Counted from the stretch's first letter, positions 31,809-40,225 are shown. The stretch is 64,000 nucleotides of DNA from a virus (IMGVR_UViG_3300003322_000327:1-64000), one strand, 5' to 3'. Notes: generated by a model not told the origin, from the sequence alone. Numbers and translations are program-made.

Positions 31809-31831
31809 CCTGCAGTTGATGCCGCTGCAGG
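31809..31831. terminator. Hairpin CCTGCAG...CTGCAGG
   Basis: Seven-bp perfect stem with 9-base loop in the 104-bp gap between two minus-strand genes. No T-run; weak. Confidence 0.35.
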
Positions 31832-31850
31832 TCGGCTATTGAATTGTGCT

Positions 31851-32078
31851 CTACCTTGGGTAGAGGAAGGCGATGAGCAGGACGATGACGATGAGCGCGG
31901 CTCCGACCAGATCCATCTTGTTCTGGAAGTCGGAGTGGCGCTGCATGGCTCGCTTCTCTGTGTCGAAGTCGTGCCAGAAATCGAGAGCGTCCATCTGCTC
32001 ATCGGTGAGCTCTGAGCCGGAGCGCAAGAGTCGCCGCCACTCCTCACGTTGCTCGAAGGTTGTGTTCGGCGGGATCAT
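31851..32078 (-). CDS. Tail-anchored membrane protein, 75 aa
   Basis: Soluble helical N-terminal 50 residues and a single C-terminal hydrophobic helix (LVGAALIVIVLLIAFLY). Overlaps the upstream gene's stop. Function unknown. Confidence 0.55.
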   Translation of the reverse strand: MIPPNTTFEQREEWRRLLRSGSELTDEQMDALDFWHDFDTEKRAMQRHSDFQNKMDLVGAALIVIVLLIAFLYPR

Positions 32079-32296
32079 GAAGATTCCAGGTCGGCCTCGA
32101 ATTTGTCCGCCTCGGCATCACGGCCTTGAGCGCGAAGGCCAGTCGCGAAACGGCTGTTGTGCGGGTACTGTGGAAAGATGCCGCCGTTGCAGCGCTGACC
32201 AGCGGGCGCGCGGCACTTGTCGAACGGACAAGCGACGGCGAGTGCGATCTCGTACTGCTCGGCGGCTATGATCGGGTATCCGGGTGCGGGTGTCAT
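32075..32296 (-). CDS. Small zinc-finger protein, 73 aa
   Basis: Start at the ATG behind GGAGCCCTAC. Pattern CP-x2-CRAPAGQRC...H-x2-R (ACPFDKCRAPAGQRCNGG ... PHNSR) is a known type of short phage/actinobacterial zinc finger with three Cys and one His. Likely nucleic-acid-linked; target unknown. Confidence 0.6.
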   Translation of the reverse strand: MTPAPGYPIIAAEQYEIALAVACPFDKCRAPAGQRCNGGIFPQYPHNSRFATGLRAQGRDAEADKFEADLESS

Positions 32297-32359
32297 GTAG
32301 GGCTCCAGAAACGGCAAGAGCCGCTAGATGCGGCTACCAGGATTTTGCTGCGGAAAGCA

Positions 32360-32384
32360 AAAGGGGACCACGAGGGTCCCCTTT
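32360..32384. terminator. Bidirectional terminator hairpin
   Basis: Ten-bp perfect stem AAAGGGGACC/GGTCCCCTTT with five-base loop. Separates genes ending at 32402 (minus) from the zinc-finger gene. Confidence 0.7.
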
Positions 32385-32401
32385 CGGTTGTGCGCTGACG
32401 C

Positions 32402-32674
32402 TCAGTGCCACGCGGCCTTGACCATGCGCTTGAACGCCTGCTCCGGCGTCGTGCCGTGCTGCGTCACGACCTTGTTGCGGTTGCGGCCGATCTTGGCGAC
32501 GCCGACGAACTCGCCGCGGACGTGCTTGATCGTGATCTTCGGCAGGTCCTTGCCGGTCACCGTCACGCGCTTCGGGTGAGCGATGAACCGCACTTCGCGT
32601 TCGTCGCCGCGGCCGAACTTGACGAGCTGGCGAACGATGGGCTTGCCGGTGGAGGTGAGGGATTGCTTGGTCAT
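32402..32674 (-). CDS. Hypothetical basic protein, 90 aa
   Basis: Basic beta-type protein whose C-terminus TPEQAFKRMVKAAWH resembles NERQAFKRAAKVAWSN in the protein at 42434-42937. First gene after conserved leader copy C and a terminator, suggesting an early, strongly expressed gene. Function unknown. Confidence 0.55.
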   Translation of the reverse strand: MTKQSLTSTGKPIVRQLVKFGRGDEREVRFIAHPKRVTVTGKDLPKITIKHVRGEFVGVAKIGRNRNKVVTQHGTTPEQAFKRMVKAAWH

Positions 32675-32758
32675 GATGATGCCCTTTCTAAGGCTGGATG
32701 ACGCGACGTGCGCCGGATTGAGAAGACGAGGGATTCGGGAAATTTCGGGGTCGCCGAC

Positions 32759-32789
32759 CTTCCTCCCACGCCTCCATTTTACACCGAAA
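32759..32789 (-). promoter_or_regulatory. Conserved leader/promoter element, copy C
   Basis: Minus-strand TTTTCGGTGTAAAATGGAGG then CGTGGGAGGAAGG. The match to copies A (15385-15413) and B (43454-43483) covers about 28 bases. Lies about 85 bases upstream of the gene starting at 32674. Confidence 0.55.
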
Positions 32790-32824
32790 AATCGCCCCTG
32801 GGAAGCCCCCTGGGGACGATTTTT
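32787..32824. terminator. Bidirectional terminator
   Basis: Stem AAAAATCG-CCCC / GGGG-A-CGATTTTT, which has A/T runs on both sides and so could stop transcription from either strand. It ends the unit of the gene at 32858-33166 and overlaps the edge of leader copy C. Confidence 0.65.
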
Positions 32825-32857
32825 GGCCGATTTTGCTTAAAAATTGTGCAAAATCCC

Positions 32858-33166
32858 CTACTTTTTGGCCTCCGGACGGGAATTCCGGGGCTCCACAGGG
32901 GACGAGACCCGCATGGCCTCGAATCGACGCAGGAACGGACGGGCTTTGTGTCGGCACAGGTCCTGGTCGGAGTGCGGCTTCTTCACCACGAACGCTTGCG
33001 CGTGCAGCGCGTCGGCGACGGATCGCAGATGCTTGCCATCGAAGATGAACCAGATGGGGCCGACAGCCAGGCCCCAGTTGACCCGAGTGACGAGCACCTT
33101 GGTCCCCGCCGTCCAGTCAGCGGCCCAGAGCTTGCTGTCTCGGATGCGAGCGTCGTACCAGATCAT
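32858..33166 (-). CDS. Hypothetical basic protein, 102 aa
   Basis: Beta-type N-terminus (WTAGTKVLVTRVNWGLAVGPIWFIF), basic C-terminus with several Arg/Lys. Overlaps the upstream stop. Function unknown. Confidence 0.5.
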   Translation of the reverse strand: MIWYDARIRDSKLWAADWTAGTKVLVTRVNWGLAVGPIWFIFDGKHLRSVADALHAQAFVVKKPHSDQDLCRHKARPFLRRFEAMRVSSPVEPRNSRPEAKK

Positions 33167-33387
33167 GCGTCCTCGGCTCGAATCATGATGCAGCCTGCGC
33201 TGTCCAGCAGCTGCATGACACCGTCGACCGTCTCGCCGACTGCCTCCTTCTTGCCACCGGCGAGGCAGAGGATGGAGCCTCGCTCGCTGACATTGGACGA
33301 TCGATGTACGACCATGTCGATGGTGTCGGCTCGGACGGGGATCTCTCGACCCTCGGCATCGTGAAAGATGAGGAACTTGATGCTCAT
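33163..33387 (-). CDS. Hypothetical protein, 74 aa
   Basis: Starts behind AAAGGTTCAGCC. Small beta-rich protein (IKFLIFHDAEGREIPVRADTIDMVV). ATGA overlap with the GNAT gene stop. Function unknown. Confidence 0.55.
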   Translation of the reverse strand: MSIKFLIFHDAEGREIPVRADTIDMVVHRSSNVSERGSILCLAGGKKEAVGETVDGVMQLLDSAGCIMIRAEDA

Positions 33388-33743
33388 GGCTGAACCTTTC
33401 GCGCCTTGCGACGCATGATGCCCTTCCAGTACTCGAAGCCGTGACGCTTGTACCAGGCGGTGAGCTGGTCCTTGTCGAGGCGCTTGTCGATGGCGGGGAT
33501 GACCTCGAGCAGGAGGTCGATGCCCTTCACGTCCGACTCGATGGTGATCTCCCGCAGCAGCTGCGAGCCGTAGCCTTGACCGCGCCACGGAGCGGGCACG
33601 TTGATCCTGGTGATCAAGTATCCCTCTCCGTAGTACTCGCAGAGGTCTGCAATGGCGACGTTGACGTCACTGAGTCGGATCGTGAAGCAGCTCTTCATCC
33701 GCGGCTTCTCGATCATCGGGTCCCACATCGGATCGGCGCTCAT
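33384..33743 (-). CDS. GNAT-family acetyltransferase, 119 aa
   Basis: Motif A of the GNAT fold is clear: INVPAPWRGQGYGSQLL (R54-x-x-G-x-G/A), which binds acetyl-CoA; the WYKRHGFEYW segment near residue 95 is the usual motif B/C end. At 119 residues it is short but complete for the core. The substrate is unknown; small phage GNATs can modify host proteins or toxins. Confidence 0.8.
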   Translation of the reverse strand: MSADPMWDPMIEKPRMKSCFTIRLSDVNVAIADLCEYYGEGYLITRINVPAPWRGQGYGSQLLREITIESDVKGIDLLLEVIPAIDKRLDKDQLTAWYKRHGFEYWKGIMRRKARKVQP

Positions 33744-34448
33744 TCAGAACTCCAGCGTGTCGAGGTAAACGAAGCCGGAGCCGGCTTTCAGCGCTTCCTG
33801 CACGCGCGCGGCTGAGGCCTCGCGCCATCCGAGGATGTTGTAGTTGACGTAGTAGGACGGTGTCTTGTCCTTCTTCGAGCTGCGTGAACGCTCGGCGTAG
33901 AATTCGTCTACGAACTTTTGTGCCACCTCCGACTTGGCGTACGCTCGATAGCCATCGATCTTACGATCGCTGAAGCTGTCGTGTTCTTCGACTTCGACGA
34001 TGAACAGCATCGTTTGGGTCGAATCGATCTTGAGCAGCTGGCGCTCGCGCGCCGTCAGCTTGGCGATCGCTGCCTGCCGTTCGATTTCCTCGGTCGCGAC
34101 CACCATCGGCGTCGCCTCGAACTGGGACTCGACCTTGTAGATCGTCACCACCTCGTTGTCAGGGATGAGGAACGAGAAGCCGTTGTCGTCTCGACACGTC
34201 ACGAGCTTTGTCGCTTCGGCAAGCGACAGACGCTCGGCGTAGTCGAGCTTGTTGTTCTCGGGGTCCTCCATGAGCCAGTGGCGGCCGCTGTTCTCGTCAT
34301 AGGCACAGAGCTGCCCCTTCGAGTTCGCGACCACGTAGAACGTGGACTTGGATGAGAGCTCGAAGCCCAAGCGCTTCTTGTGCTTGGGCTGGTGACGCTC
34401 GGCCGGGAATGCACCCTTCTTCGTCTTGGTCTTGGTCTTGGTGGACAT
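33744..34448 (-). CDS. Hypothetical protein, 234 aa
   Basis: Two adjacent ATGs are possible; the second (34448) is better spaced from AAAGGAAG. Lys/Thr-rich N-terminus (MSTKTKTKTKK), then a mixed beta/alpha domain (FYVVANSKGQLCAYDENSGRHWL; LFIVEVEEHDSFS) and a helical C-terminus. No family recognised. Confidence 0.6.
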   Translation of the reverse strand: MSTKTKTKTKKGAFPAERHQPKHKKRLGFELSSKSTFYVVANSKGQLCAYDENSGRHWLMEDPENNKLDYAERLSLAEATKLVTCRDDNGFSFLIPDNEVVTIYKVESQFEATPMVVATEEIERQAAIAKLTARERQLLKIDSTQTMLFIVEVEEHDSFSDRKIDGYRAYAKSEVAQKFVDEFYAERSRSSKKDKTPSYYVNYNILGWREASAARVQEALKAGSGFVYLDTLEF

Positions 34449-34482
34449 CATACTTCCTTTCAATCAACAGGTTGAGAAAACT

Positions 34483-34800
34483 TTAGAGGACGTTGTAGCG
34501 CTTGCAAGCAAGAATCGATCGCCGCTTGCGACTGAGCGCCTGTGCTCTCTTGCGCTGCTTCACCATCATCTGATGGCGGGCGAAGACTTCCATGGCCGCA
34601 TTCCACTTCTCAGTGACTGGCATGATCTGGAGAATGCGACCTGTTGCTCTATCAAGCACGTTCACGGGTGTACGCCTGACGACCTTGGTCTTGTAGTAGG
34701 GCTCGGGCTCCCGGTCCACAGCTTTCGGATCGGTGATCGTCTTCACCCAGAAGCTGGGTGCCAACGTCACGGTGTCAAGAAAGCGAATCACTCCGCTCAT
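34483..34800 (-). CDS. Hypothetical basic protein, 105 aa
   Basis: Beta-type N-terminus and basic helical C-terminus (MVKQRKRAQALSRKRRS). Possible nucleic-acid contact by charge. ATGA overlap with the next upstream stop. Confidence 0.5.
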   Translation of the reverse strand: MSGVIRFLDTVTLAPSFWVKTITDPKAVDREPEPYYKTKVVRRTPVNVLDRATGRILQIMPVTEKWNAAMEVFARHQMMVKQRKRAQALSRKRRSILACKRYNVL

Positions 34801-35138
34801 TGCGACTCCTTCACGATGGATCGAATGTCGTCTCGGAGATCCAGCATCGTCCGGCTATAGACCGGGTCGTTCCGATCTTGACCGGCTGCGAGATCGATCA
34901 TCTGGTTGCCGGTCAGGCGCCCCATCTCCGGGTCCAGGTTGTCGAGGATCGCACCCGTCCAGAACTTGGACTCGAGGCTCCTGAGCACGAACTCGATGTC
35001 GTCGGTCGACGCTTGGTGATCCCAGTTCACCTCGTACTTGTACGTCAAGGTGATGAGGAGCATGATCGATCGCCAGCTGCAGTAGTGCACGGGCTCGGGA
35101 TACAGCGGCGTGCTGGTGATGAGCTTGGGTCTGGTCAC
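34797..35138 (-). CDS. Hypothetical protein, 113 aa
   Basis: Soluble protein (LLITLTYKYEVNWDHQASTDDIEFVLRSL). Overlaps the ligase stop, so translated with it. No family recognised. Confidence 0.55.
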   Translation of the reverse strand: MTRPKLITSTPLYPEPVHYCSWRSIMLLITLTYKYEVNWDHQASTDDIEFVLRSLESKFWTGAILDNLDPEMGRLTGNQMIDLAAGQDRNDPVYSRTMLDLRDDIRSIVKESQ

Positions 35139-37030
35139 AGCTTCAACTCCTTGAACGTGCAGACGCGGCAGCCCTTCTTCACCGCAGCGTCGACCTTGGA
35201 ACTGGCCTTGCCGTCTTCACGGTACAGGAGGATGTGCGTCCTGCCGCCGAAGGACACGACCTCGCCGCCGGCTTCGGTGACCGCGGCTTCTTCATCCTTC
35301 GATCGGTAGCCCGTCCACGACACGCACTTGCCAGTCAGCGTGCCCTTCGCAGGGCGCTTGATGGCGGGCAACGAGCCATCGACGTTCATGTACTGCTTGT
35401 ACATCTTGAGGTGCGGACGGAAGGCAGCAACACCCTTGACGACTGCTGCGGCCATCTTGTCGTCGAAGCCGAAGACGCCGGCCACCAGATTCGCCAACTG
35501 CAGATCCTTCTTCGCAGCACTGAGGGCGACGAGCGAGTCCATCGAAATCCCACCCTGTTCGAGCTGCGACAGCTTGCGCATGCCGACGCCAACCGGGAAG
35601 CACGTCGAAGCAACCATGAGCTGCTTCATCGGGATCTTATGACGACTCATCTCTCCGCCGAGCTTCGCGTAGAACTCGGCTTCGATCTTGCCCGCTGTCT
35701 TGTCGCCGACGCCAGTCAGAACGAGCTTGTTGGCCAGAGCCCTGTTCCACCAGGCTTCGAGCCACGACTCGACGGTCGGGAACCGGAAGAGCACCGATTC
35801 GATCGTCTTCGTGCCCACGAGTTCGATGCCCATCGTGGTCATGAACTTGTGGATGTTCAGGACCTTGATTCGATTCGCCGTGTTGGTCGACGCCTCCGCA
35901 ACCACGAAGTGCTTGCCCTTCAATTCGTAGCCGATCTCCGGGTACTGGATCTTCGCAGCCTTGACGACACCGACGATCTTCGGGATGACGCCGCCGGAGC
36001 GAACGATCTTGATCTTGGCACCCGGCCCGATCTTGTTGTCGATCATCCACTGCGCATTGTGCACTGTCGCGTGCTTGATGGTGACGCCGCCGAGGCGCAC
36101 GGGTTCGATCTCGACCTTGGGGACGATGCGGCCGTGGCCTGTCACCTGGTATATGATGCGCTTGACGTTGGCTTCGACCGTCTCGTCCTCGGCGTTGACC
36201 TTGAACGCCACGATGTCCTTCGGCTTGTCCGCGTTCTTGTAGTCCAGCTCGAACTCCATGTCGGCGATGACGATGCCGTCGATGGAGTACGGGCTGACCT
36301 TGCGTCTTGCATTCAGGAACGCGGTGAGGCGCTCCGGCGTCGGGTTCGCCAGGTCGTAGTGGAACACGGTGTCGAAGCCGAGACCACGGAGCTGCGGCAG
36401 GCCCGTGCTCAGCTTGGAGCCGAAGAGACCGAGGCAGATGATGTCGGTGTGACACAGCGCCATCTGCTCGTCTGGCGTCGGCTCGCCCGTCATCGAGCGG
36501 TTGAGGATGCCGGCCACGAGGTTGCGTGGATTGTCGTACTTCTTGAAGTAGATCTTGTCGAAGACCTTGTCCTTCATCACGGCTTCGCACCGGATGTGGA
36601 CTTCGCCCTTGAGCGCCACCTTCTTCGGAATCTTGAGCCACGGGATGAGGAAGCTGATGTCGCCACCGATCGTGCCGTCGCCGCGAGTGACAGCCTGCAC
36701 CGGCTTGCCGTCATTCAGCGTCAGGAGCAGGGCCGAGCCGTCCAGCTTGTCCATGGCGAAGACAGACTTGCGGGCCTTGACCCACTTGGAGCTCTGCTCC
36801 GGGTAGACCTTGTGGAGGCTCGGCATCGGACGCGCCAGAGCCGCCTTCATCTTCTTCGACTTGACGGCGGTGCCCGTCTTCCGAAGCTCGGACCACGCTG
36901 GGGCCTTGGCCTTGATCCTGTCTTCCAGCTTGTCGAACTCGGCGTCGGTCATGACCGGCTTGCCCTGCTCGTAGGCGACCTTCGCGCGCTTGTACAGCAT
37001 CTTCTGCTGTGCGAGTGTGGTGTGATTCAT
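35135..37030 (-). CDS. ligA: NAD-dependent DNA ligase (LigA-like), 631 aa
   Basis: Seals nicks using NAD+. Catalytic KLDG at 95-98 (K95 is adenylated), RGDG near 116-119, GEVHIRCEA and NPRNLVAG follow in the order of the nucleotidyltransferase domain. An OB-fold-type region (VKRIIYQVTGHGRIVPKVEIEPV), helix-hairpin-helix segments (ALANKLVLTGVGDKTAGKIE) and a C-terminal BRCT-like domain (CVSWTGYRSKDEEAAVTEAG) are present. The four-Cys zinc finger normally between the OB fold and HhH is not visible. Host-type LigA is ~670 residues, so this is slightly short. Confidence 0.95.
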   Translation of the reverse strand: MNHTTLAQQKMLYKRAKVAYEQGKPVMTDAEFDKLEDRIKAKAPAWSELRKTGTAVKSKKMKAALARPMPSLHKVYPEQSSKWVKARKSVFAMDKLDGSALLLTLNDGKPVQAVTRGDGTIGGDISFLIPWLKIPKKVALKGEVHIRCEAVMKDKVFDKIYFKKYDNPRNLVAGILNRSMTGEPTPDEQMALCHTDIICLGLFGSKLSTGLPQLRGLGFDTVFHYDLANPTPERLTAFLNARRKVSPYSIDGIVIADMEFELDYKNADKPKDIVAFKVNAEDETVEANVKRIIYQVTGHGRIVPKVEIEPVRLGGVTIKHATVHNAQWMIDNKIGPGAKIKIVRSGGVIPKIVGVVKAAKIQYPEIGYELKGKHFVVAEASTNTANRIKVLNIHKFMTTMGIELVGTKTIESVLFRFPTVESWLEAWWNRALANKLVLTGVGDKTAGKIEAEFYAKLGGEMSRHKIPMKQLMVASTCFPVGVGMRKLSQLEQGGISMDSLVALSAAKKDLQLANLVAGVFGFDDKMAAAVVKGVAAFRPHLKMYKQYMNVDGSLPAIKRPAKGTLTGKCVSWTGYRSKDEEAAVTEAGGEVVSFGGRTHILLYREDGKASSKVDAAVKKGCRVCTFKELKL

Positions 37031-37032
37031 GT

Positions 37033-37380
37033 TCAGTCCTGGAAGCTGTCTTCGTCTTCATTGTATTCATTGAGCTCGTGCTCCGACGGAGGTGCTGCCA
37101 CCGTGATCTTGATCGCCTCCGTGTACCAACGCGCTCTACACTCGCGGGGCGCACCCTGCGCGAACTCGGGGAACAGATTGATGAAGGGTTCCTTCACATT
37201 CCGGAGCACACGGGCCATCACCTGCGACTGCTGGTCCCTGCTCAGCTGATCGAAGCCGGGGACTTCGACGAGGGCATGAGTGACCGGGCGCACGTCGCGA
37301 TGCAACTGACGCAGAACGACGATGAGGGTGCGGGTCGTGATCGCGCTGGGCACGATGGCGGGCATTTTGGATTCGGTCAT
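37033..37380 (-). CDS. Hypothetical protein, 115 aa
   Basis: ATGA overlap with the upstream gene. Soluble helical protein with acidic C-terminus (HELNEYNEDEDSFQD). No family recognised. Immediately upstream of the ligase, likely in the same transcript. Confidence 0.55.
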   Translation of the reverse strand: MTESKMPAIVPSAITTRTLIVVLRQLHRDVRPVTHALVEVPGFDQLSRDQQSQVMARVLRNVKEPFINLFPEFAQGAPRECRARWYTEAIKITVAAPPSEHELNEYNEDEDSFQD

Positions 37381-37670
37381 GACAACAGTTCCTTCGGATT
37401 GAAATTCAGGACAGCGGCCTGGATGCTGTGGGCCTTGAACGTGTTCTTGATGACGCCGCTGCTGTCGAACCAAAACGACCCGCACTTGGAAAGAAAGCGC
37501 GCGCAATGTCGCGCCTCGGCGCGGGTCAGCCGCCGGTGATGGGTATCGAGCTTGGTGAACATGACGCCGTCGTTGAAGGGCTCGACGCAAAGGATCTCGC
37601 CATAGTTGCTCTTGATCGTCAGCATGTAGTACGACTTGAGAGCACCACGGAGTGTCTTCGGCTGATTCAT
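37377..37670 (-). CDS. Hypothetical protein, 97 aa
   Basis: Basic, with Arg/His cluster (THHRRLTRAEARHCARF) in the middle. Function unknown. Start behind AAGGAGTTGCA. Confidence 0.55.
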   Translation of the reverse strand: MNQPKTLRGALKSYYMLTIKSNYGEILCVEPFNDGVMFTKLDTHHRRLTRAEARHCARFLSKCGSFWFDSSGVIKNTFKAHSIQAAVLNFNPKELLS

Positions 37671-37927
37671 TGCAACTCCTTGTATGGAGAGTTGGGCGGG
37701 TACTGGACTTCCTCACCACGTTCGTTGACGCAGACAACTGGCTTGTCCAGCCCGTCGCTCGAAGCGAAGTAGTGATGATCGATGCAGTACAGCACGTCCT
37801 CACGGTACGCCTGGTGATCATAGATCACCGACGTTTCGTTTCGGTGACGCGTCGCATCGACGATGACCGGGATCATGAGCATCATGATCGAGACGACGAT
37901 GAGGGTCATGCCGATCTTGTTCTTCAC
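37667..37927 (-). CDS. Membrane-anchored protein, tandem copy 1, 86 aa
   Basis: GTG start behind GAAGGAGCAGCC. N-terminal helix (IGMTLIVVSIMMLMIPVIV) then a soluble ~55-residue domain with YREDVLYCIDHHYF...KPVVCVN...YPPNS. Closely resembles the next upstream gene in layout and in the Cys-spaced core; the two are likely tandem duplicates. Two Cys per domain could form a disulphide outside the cytoplasm. Confidence 0.65.
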   Translation of the reverse strand: MKNKIGMTLIVVSIMMLMIPVIVDATRHRNETSVIYDHQAYREDVLYCIDHHYFASSDGLDKPVVCVNERGEEVQYPPNSPYKELQ

Positions 37928-38184
37928 GGCTGCTCCTTCGGCGGTGCCTTGATCGAGTTGGGCGGGATCGCGACCGGCTGGCCGTCCTTGAGGCACGTCA
38001 CCGGTTGACCGATGCTGTCCGACGTGAACTCCCAGTCGTGGGCGATGCACCAGTTGACGTCGTCATGGTAGTCGTCCACATCGTAGACTCGATCTTCGTT
38101 GTGCCACGCGATGGCGGCTATGAAGAGCAGGGCGGCGACAAGGCCGGAGAGCGGGCCGATCTTCGATTCGAGCTTGGTCATCAT
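37924..38184 (-). CDS. Membrane-anchored protein, tandem copy 2, 86 aa
   Basis: N-terminal helix (GPLSGLVAALLFIAAIAW), then YHDDVNWCIAHDWEF...QPVTCLKDG...IPPNS. The core aligns with the gene at 37667-37927 (Y-x-DDV-x-x-CI-x-H, PV-x-C, PPNS). Overlaps neighbours on both sides. Confidence 0.65.
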   Translation of the reverse strand: MMTKLESKIGPLSGLVAALLFIAAIAWHNEDRVYDVDDYHDDVNWCIAHDWEFTSDSIGQPVTCLKDGQPVAIPPNSIKAPPKEQP

Positions 38185-38675
38185 GCCACCTTCGGAATCG
38201 TGATGAAGAACCGATTCACCATGGGCGTCCGCAGCGGCTCGCCGTGGATGCCAATCGCGGCAGTCTTGCCGGTCGGTGACTTGACCTCGGCCAGCATGCC
38301 GCTCGTGCTTCGGCTGAACCAGCCGGTGAGGCTGTAGACCTCGTCCCGGAACTCGTACTCGCGCTTGAAGATCGAGTCGTCGATCCTGATCTTGTCGACG
38401 CCGAACAGACGCAGTTCGGTCGCACGACTGGCCTCGTCTTTCACGAGCTCGATGACCGCAACTCGATCCGAGTCCACGACGTCGGACCACCACACGGGTG
38501 TCCTGTCCTCGAACTCTGCCTCGTACTCGGCTTTGCAGCGCTTCAGCGCGTCGGCCTGCATCTCCTTAATGTGGATGCCGCACATGCCGTGCTGGATGAC
38601 CACGGTCTTCATGATCTTGAGACCACGGATCGCGTGATGCATGAGGACAACGATGACAGTCGGTTTCTGGTTCAT
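38181..38675 (-). CDS. Hypothetical protein, 164 aa
   Basis: Start at ATG of MNQKPTV (a TTG codon two codons earlier could also be used). Contains a hydrophobic strand (TVIVVLMHHAI), a helical, charged middle and a beta-type C-terminus. No family recognised. Confidence 0.55.
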   Translation of the reverse strand: MNQKPTVIVVLMHHAIRGLKIMKTVVIQHGMCGIHIKEMQADALKRCKAEYEAEFEDRTPVWWSDVVDSDRVAVIELVKDEASRATELRLFGVDKIRIDDSIFKREYEFRDEVYSLTGWFSRSTSGMLAEVKSPTGKTAAIGIHGEPLRTPMVNRFFITIPKVA

Positions 38676-38708
38676 GTTCAACTTTCAGACAACAGAGAAA
38701 CGAACAAA

Positions 38709-38727
38709 GGGCGACACGAAGTCGCCC
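38709..38727 (-). terminator. Terminator-like hairpin
   Basis: Seven-bp stem GGGCGAC/GTCGCCC with a TTCGT loop on the minus strand, followed by TTTGTTCG. Ends the gene at 38755. Confidence 0.55.
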
Positions 38728-38754
38728 CGCTTGGAACTGATGTGGCTCAGCCAC

Positions 38755-39153
38755 TCAAGGCCAGAGCTCGAACGCCGCCGGGTCGAACACGGTGGGCAGC
38801 ATCGACAGCGGGCCTTCGGCCACGTAGATGTCGCCGAGCTTGACGCGGAAGCCGGCCTTGCGCGTCATGGACCAGAGGACATCGAGGTCCTCGGTGTGCG
38901 CCTGCTTCGCCAGGCTGGCGATCATGCGGTCGAAGGCTTCCTTGCGGATCAGGGTGGCGATGCGCTCGACTTCGGCCTTGTAGTCGGCCGGGCGCGTGTC
39001 GGGGCCTTCGTGGCCGGCGGGCTTCTGGAGGAAGGACTCGCGCAGGTTCTTGAACTCGCGCCAGCCCCAGGTGTGGGCCAGCTCTTCGAGATGACGGTTG
39101 AACAACGACTTCACGATCTTCGGTTCGACAGGACGGACGGCGACGGTGTTCAT
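38755..39153 (-). CDS. Hypothetical protein, 132 aa
   Basis: Helical protein with charged helices, no motif. A GTAAATA site lies 62 bases upstream. Function unknown. Confidence 0.55.
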   Translation of the reverse strand: MNTVAVRPVEPKIVKSLFNRHLEELAHTWGWREFKNLRESFLQKPAGHEGPDTRPADYKAEVERIATLIRKEAFDRMIASLAKQAHTEDLDVLWSMTRKAGFRVKLGDIYVAEGPLSMLPTVFDPAAFELWP

Positions 39154-39207
39154 TTCAGATTCCTCTTTGGGTTTGGGGACAACAACGACGAGGACCCGAC
39201 TGGGACC

Positions 39208-39552
39208 TCAACGATATTTACGGTCTAGCAAATCGCGCACCGGCTTCGGCTTCGCCGGTGCGATGAGCTTGGAGGCGAGGACGAACCCGAAGGCAGGTCC
39301 ATCTTCCTCTGCTCGGTCTTCATAGACGACAAGGGCTTTCAGACCTTGGCTCGTCATCATGTAGCCGACGACCAGGGCGGGCTCCCACATGCCCGCCAGG
39401 TGGCCACGAACTCGACATGGGCTGTTGTCTCGGGGCAGCTTCTTCAACTGCTCCGCAACATCCTTGTCACCCACGACTCTGCGGTCGATCTTATGCGCAT
39501 CGAAACCCGTCCTGTTCGATGCGTAGGCAATCATGTCGGTTCTGGCGCTCAT
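39208..39552 (-). CDS. Hypothetical protein, 114 aa
   Basis: Mixed protein with strands ALVVGYMMTSQGLKALVVYED and a basic C-terminus. The final codons include the next promoter-like motif. Function unknown. Confidence 0.55.
   Translation of the reverse strand: MSARTDMIAYASNRTGFDAHKIDRRVVGDKDVAEQLKKLPRDNSPCRVRGHLAGMWEPALVVGYMMTSQGLKALVVYEDRAEEDGPAFGFVLASKLIAPAKPKPVRDLLDRKYR
39215..39225 (-). promoter_or_regulatory. GTAAATA late-promoter-like motif
   Basis: Minus-strand GACCGTAAATA within the last codons of the 114-residue gene, 62 bases upstream of the next start. Confidence 0.55.
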
Positions 39553-39875
39553 TGGATTTTCTTTACCTTCAAGCTCTCGACCACGGTGTTCGTGTACGGC
39601 GCCTTGCGGCCCTGCTTCGCGTAGTCCTTGAGGACCTTCTCCTGGTCGAGGTGCGGCATGTCGTACTGGCTGCGGGTGACGCGCAGAACCGTGCCGTCCT
39701 GGTACTCGACGTCACAGACTTCGTCGATGTCGAAGTACTCGATGGCGAAGCCCTTGAGTCCGCGCTCCTCGGCTTCGAGGTCGCGCACCTGCGCCCGGGC
39801 CTTGGCGAGCTTGCGCTGCACGACCTCCAGGCTGCGCGTCGCATCGGACGCGCGGTATGTGAACTTCTTAGTCAC
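39549..39875 (-). CDS. Hypothetical protein, 108 aa
   Basis: N-terminal basic coiled-coil helix (RSLEVVQRKLAKARAQVRDLEAEE), then a beta-type part (DVEYQDGTVLRVTRSQYDM). Function unknown. Overlaps both neighbours. Confidence 0.55.
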   Translation of the reverse strand: MTKKFTYRASDATRSLEVVQRKLAKARAQVRDLEAEERGLKGFAIEYFDIDEVCDVEYQDGTVLRVTRSQYDMPHLDQEKVLKDYAKQGRKAPYTNTVVESLKVKKIQ

Positions 39876-39907
39876 GTTGTCTCCTTCTCAGGGTTGAGAG
39901 TTGTGGA

Positions 39908-40225
39908 TCAGAAGCCGTGCATCTTGACCGGATCGATGCCGGGCCGAAGCTTGAGGATCTGGACGCTCGCCTTGTCGAGCAGGGCGTCTGCCCACCACTC
40001 GTCGGGCTTGTCGGCCAGCGTGAGGAGCAGCTCACTGAGGTCGGCCTCTTCGATCAAGGATTTCTTCTGGTCGAGACAGGAGGTCTGGATCGTGATCCCA
40101 TCACGGCGACCTTGCGGTCCGATGTTGATCGAGAGCCAGATCGGCTCATGTTTGCTGCCGGTCGGCCGCTGGGTCTTGGCAACAACGATGTACCAAGCAG
40201 GGACGGCATTTGCGATCGTTTGCAT
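39908..40225 (-). CDS. Hypothetical protein, 105 aa
   Basis: Beta-type N-terminal half (AWYIVVAKTQRPTG; PIWLSINIGPQGRRDG), helical C-terminal half. No family recognised. Confidence 0.55.
   Translation of the reverse strand: MQTIANAVPAWYIVVAKTQRPTGSKHEPIWLSINIGPQGRRDGITIQTSCLDQKKSLIEEADLSELLLTLADKPDEWWADALLDKASVQILKLRPGIDPVKMHGF

Noticed and set aside
35234-37249. Plus-strand reading frame (671 codons) over the ligase
   Set aside because: Antisense shadow of LigA; Leu/Val/Asp-rich without motifs.
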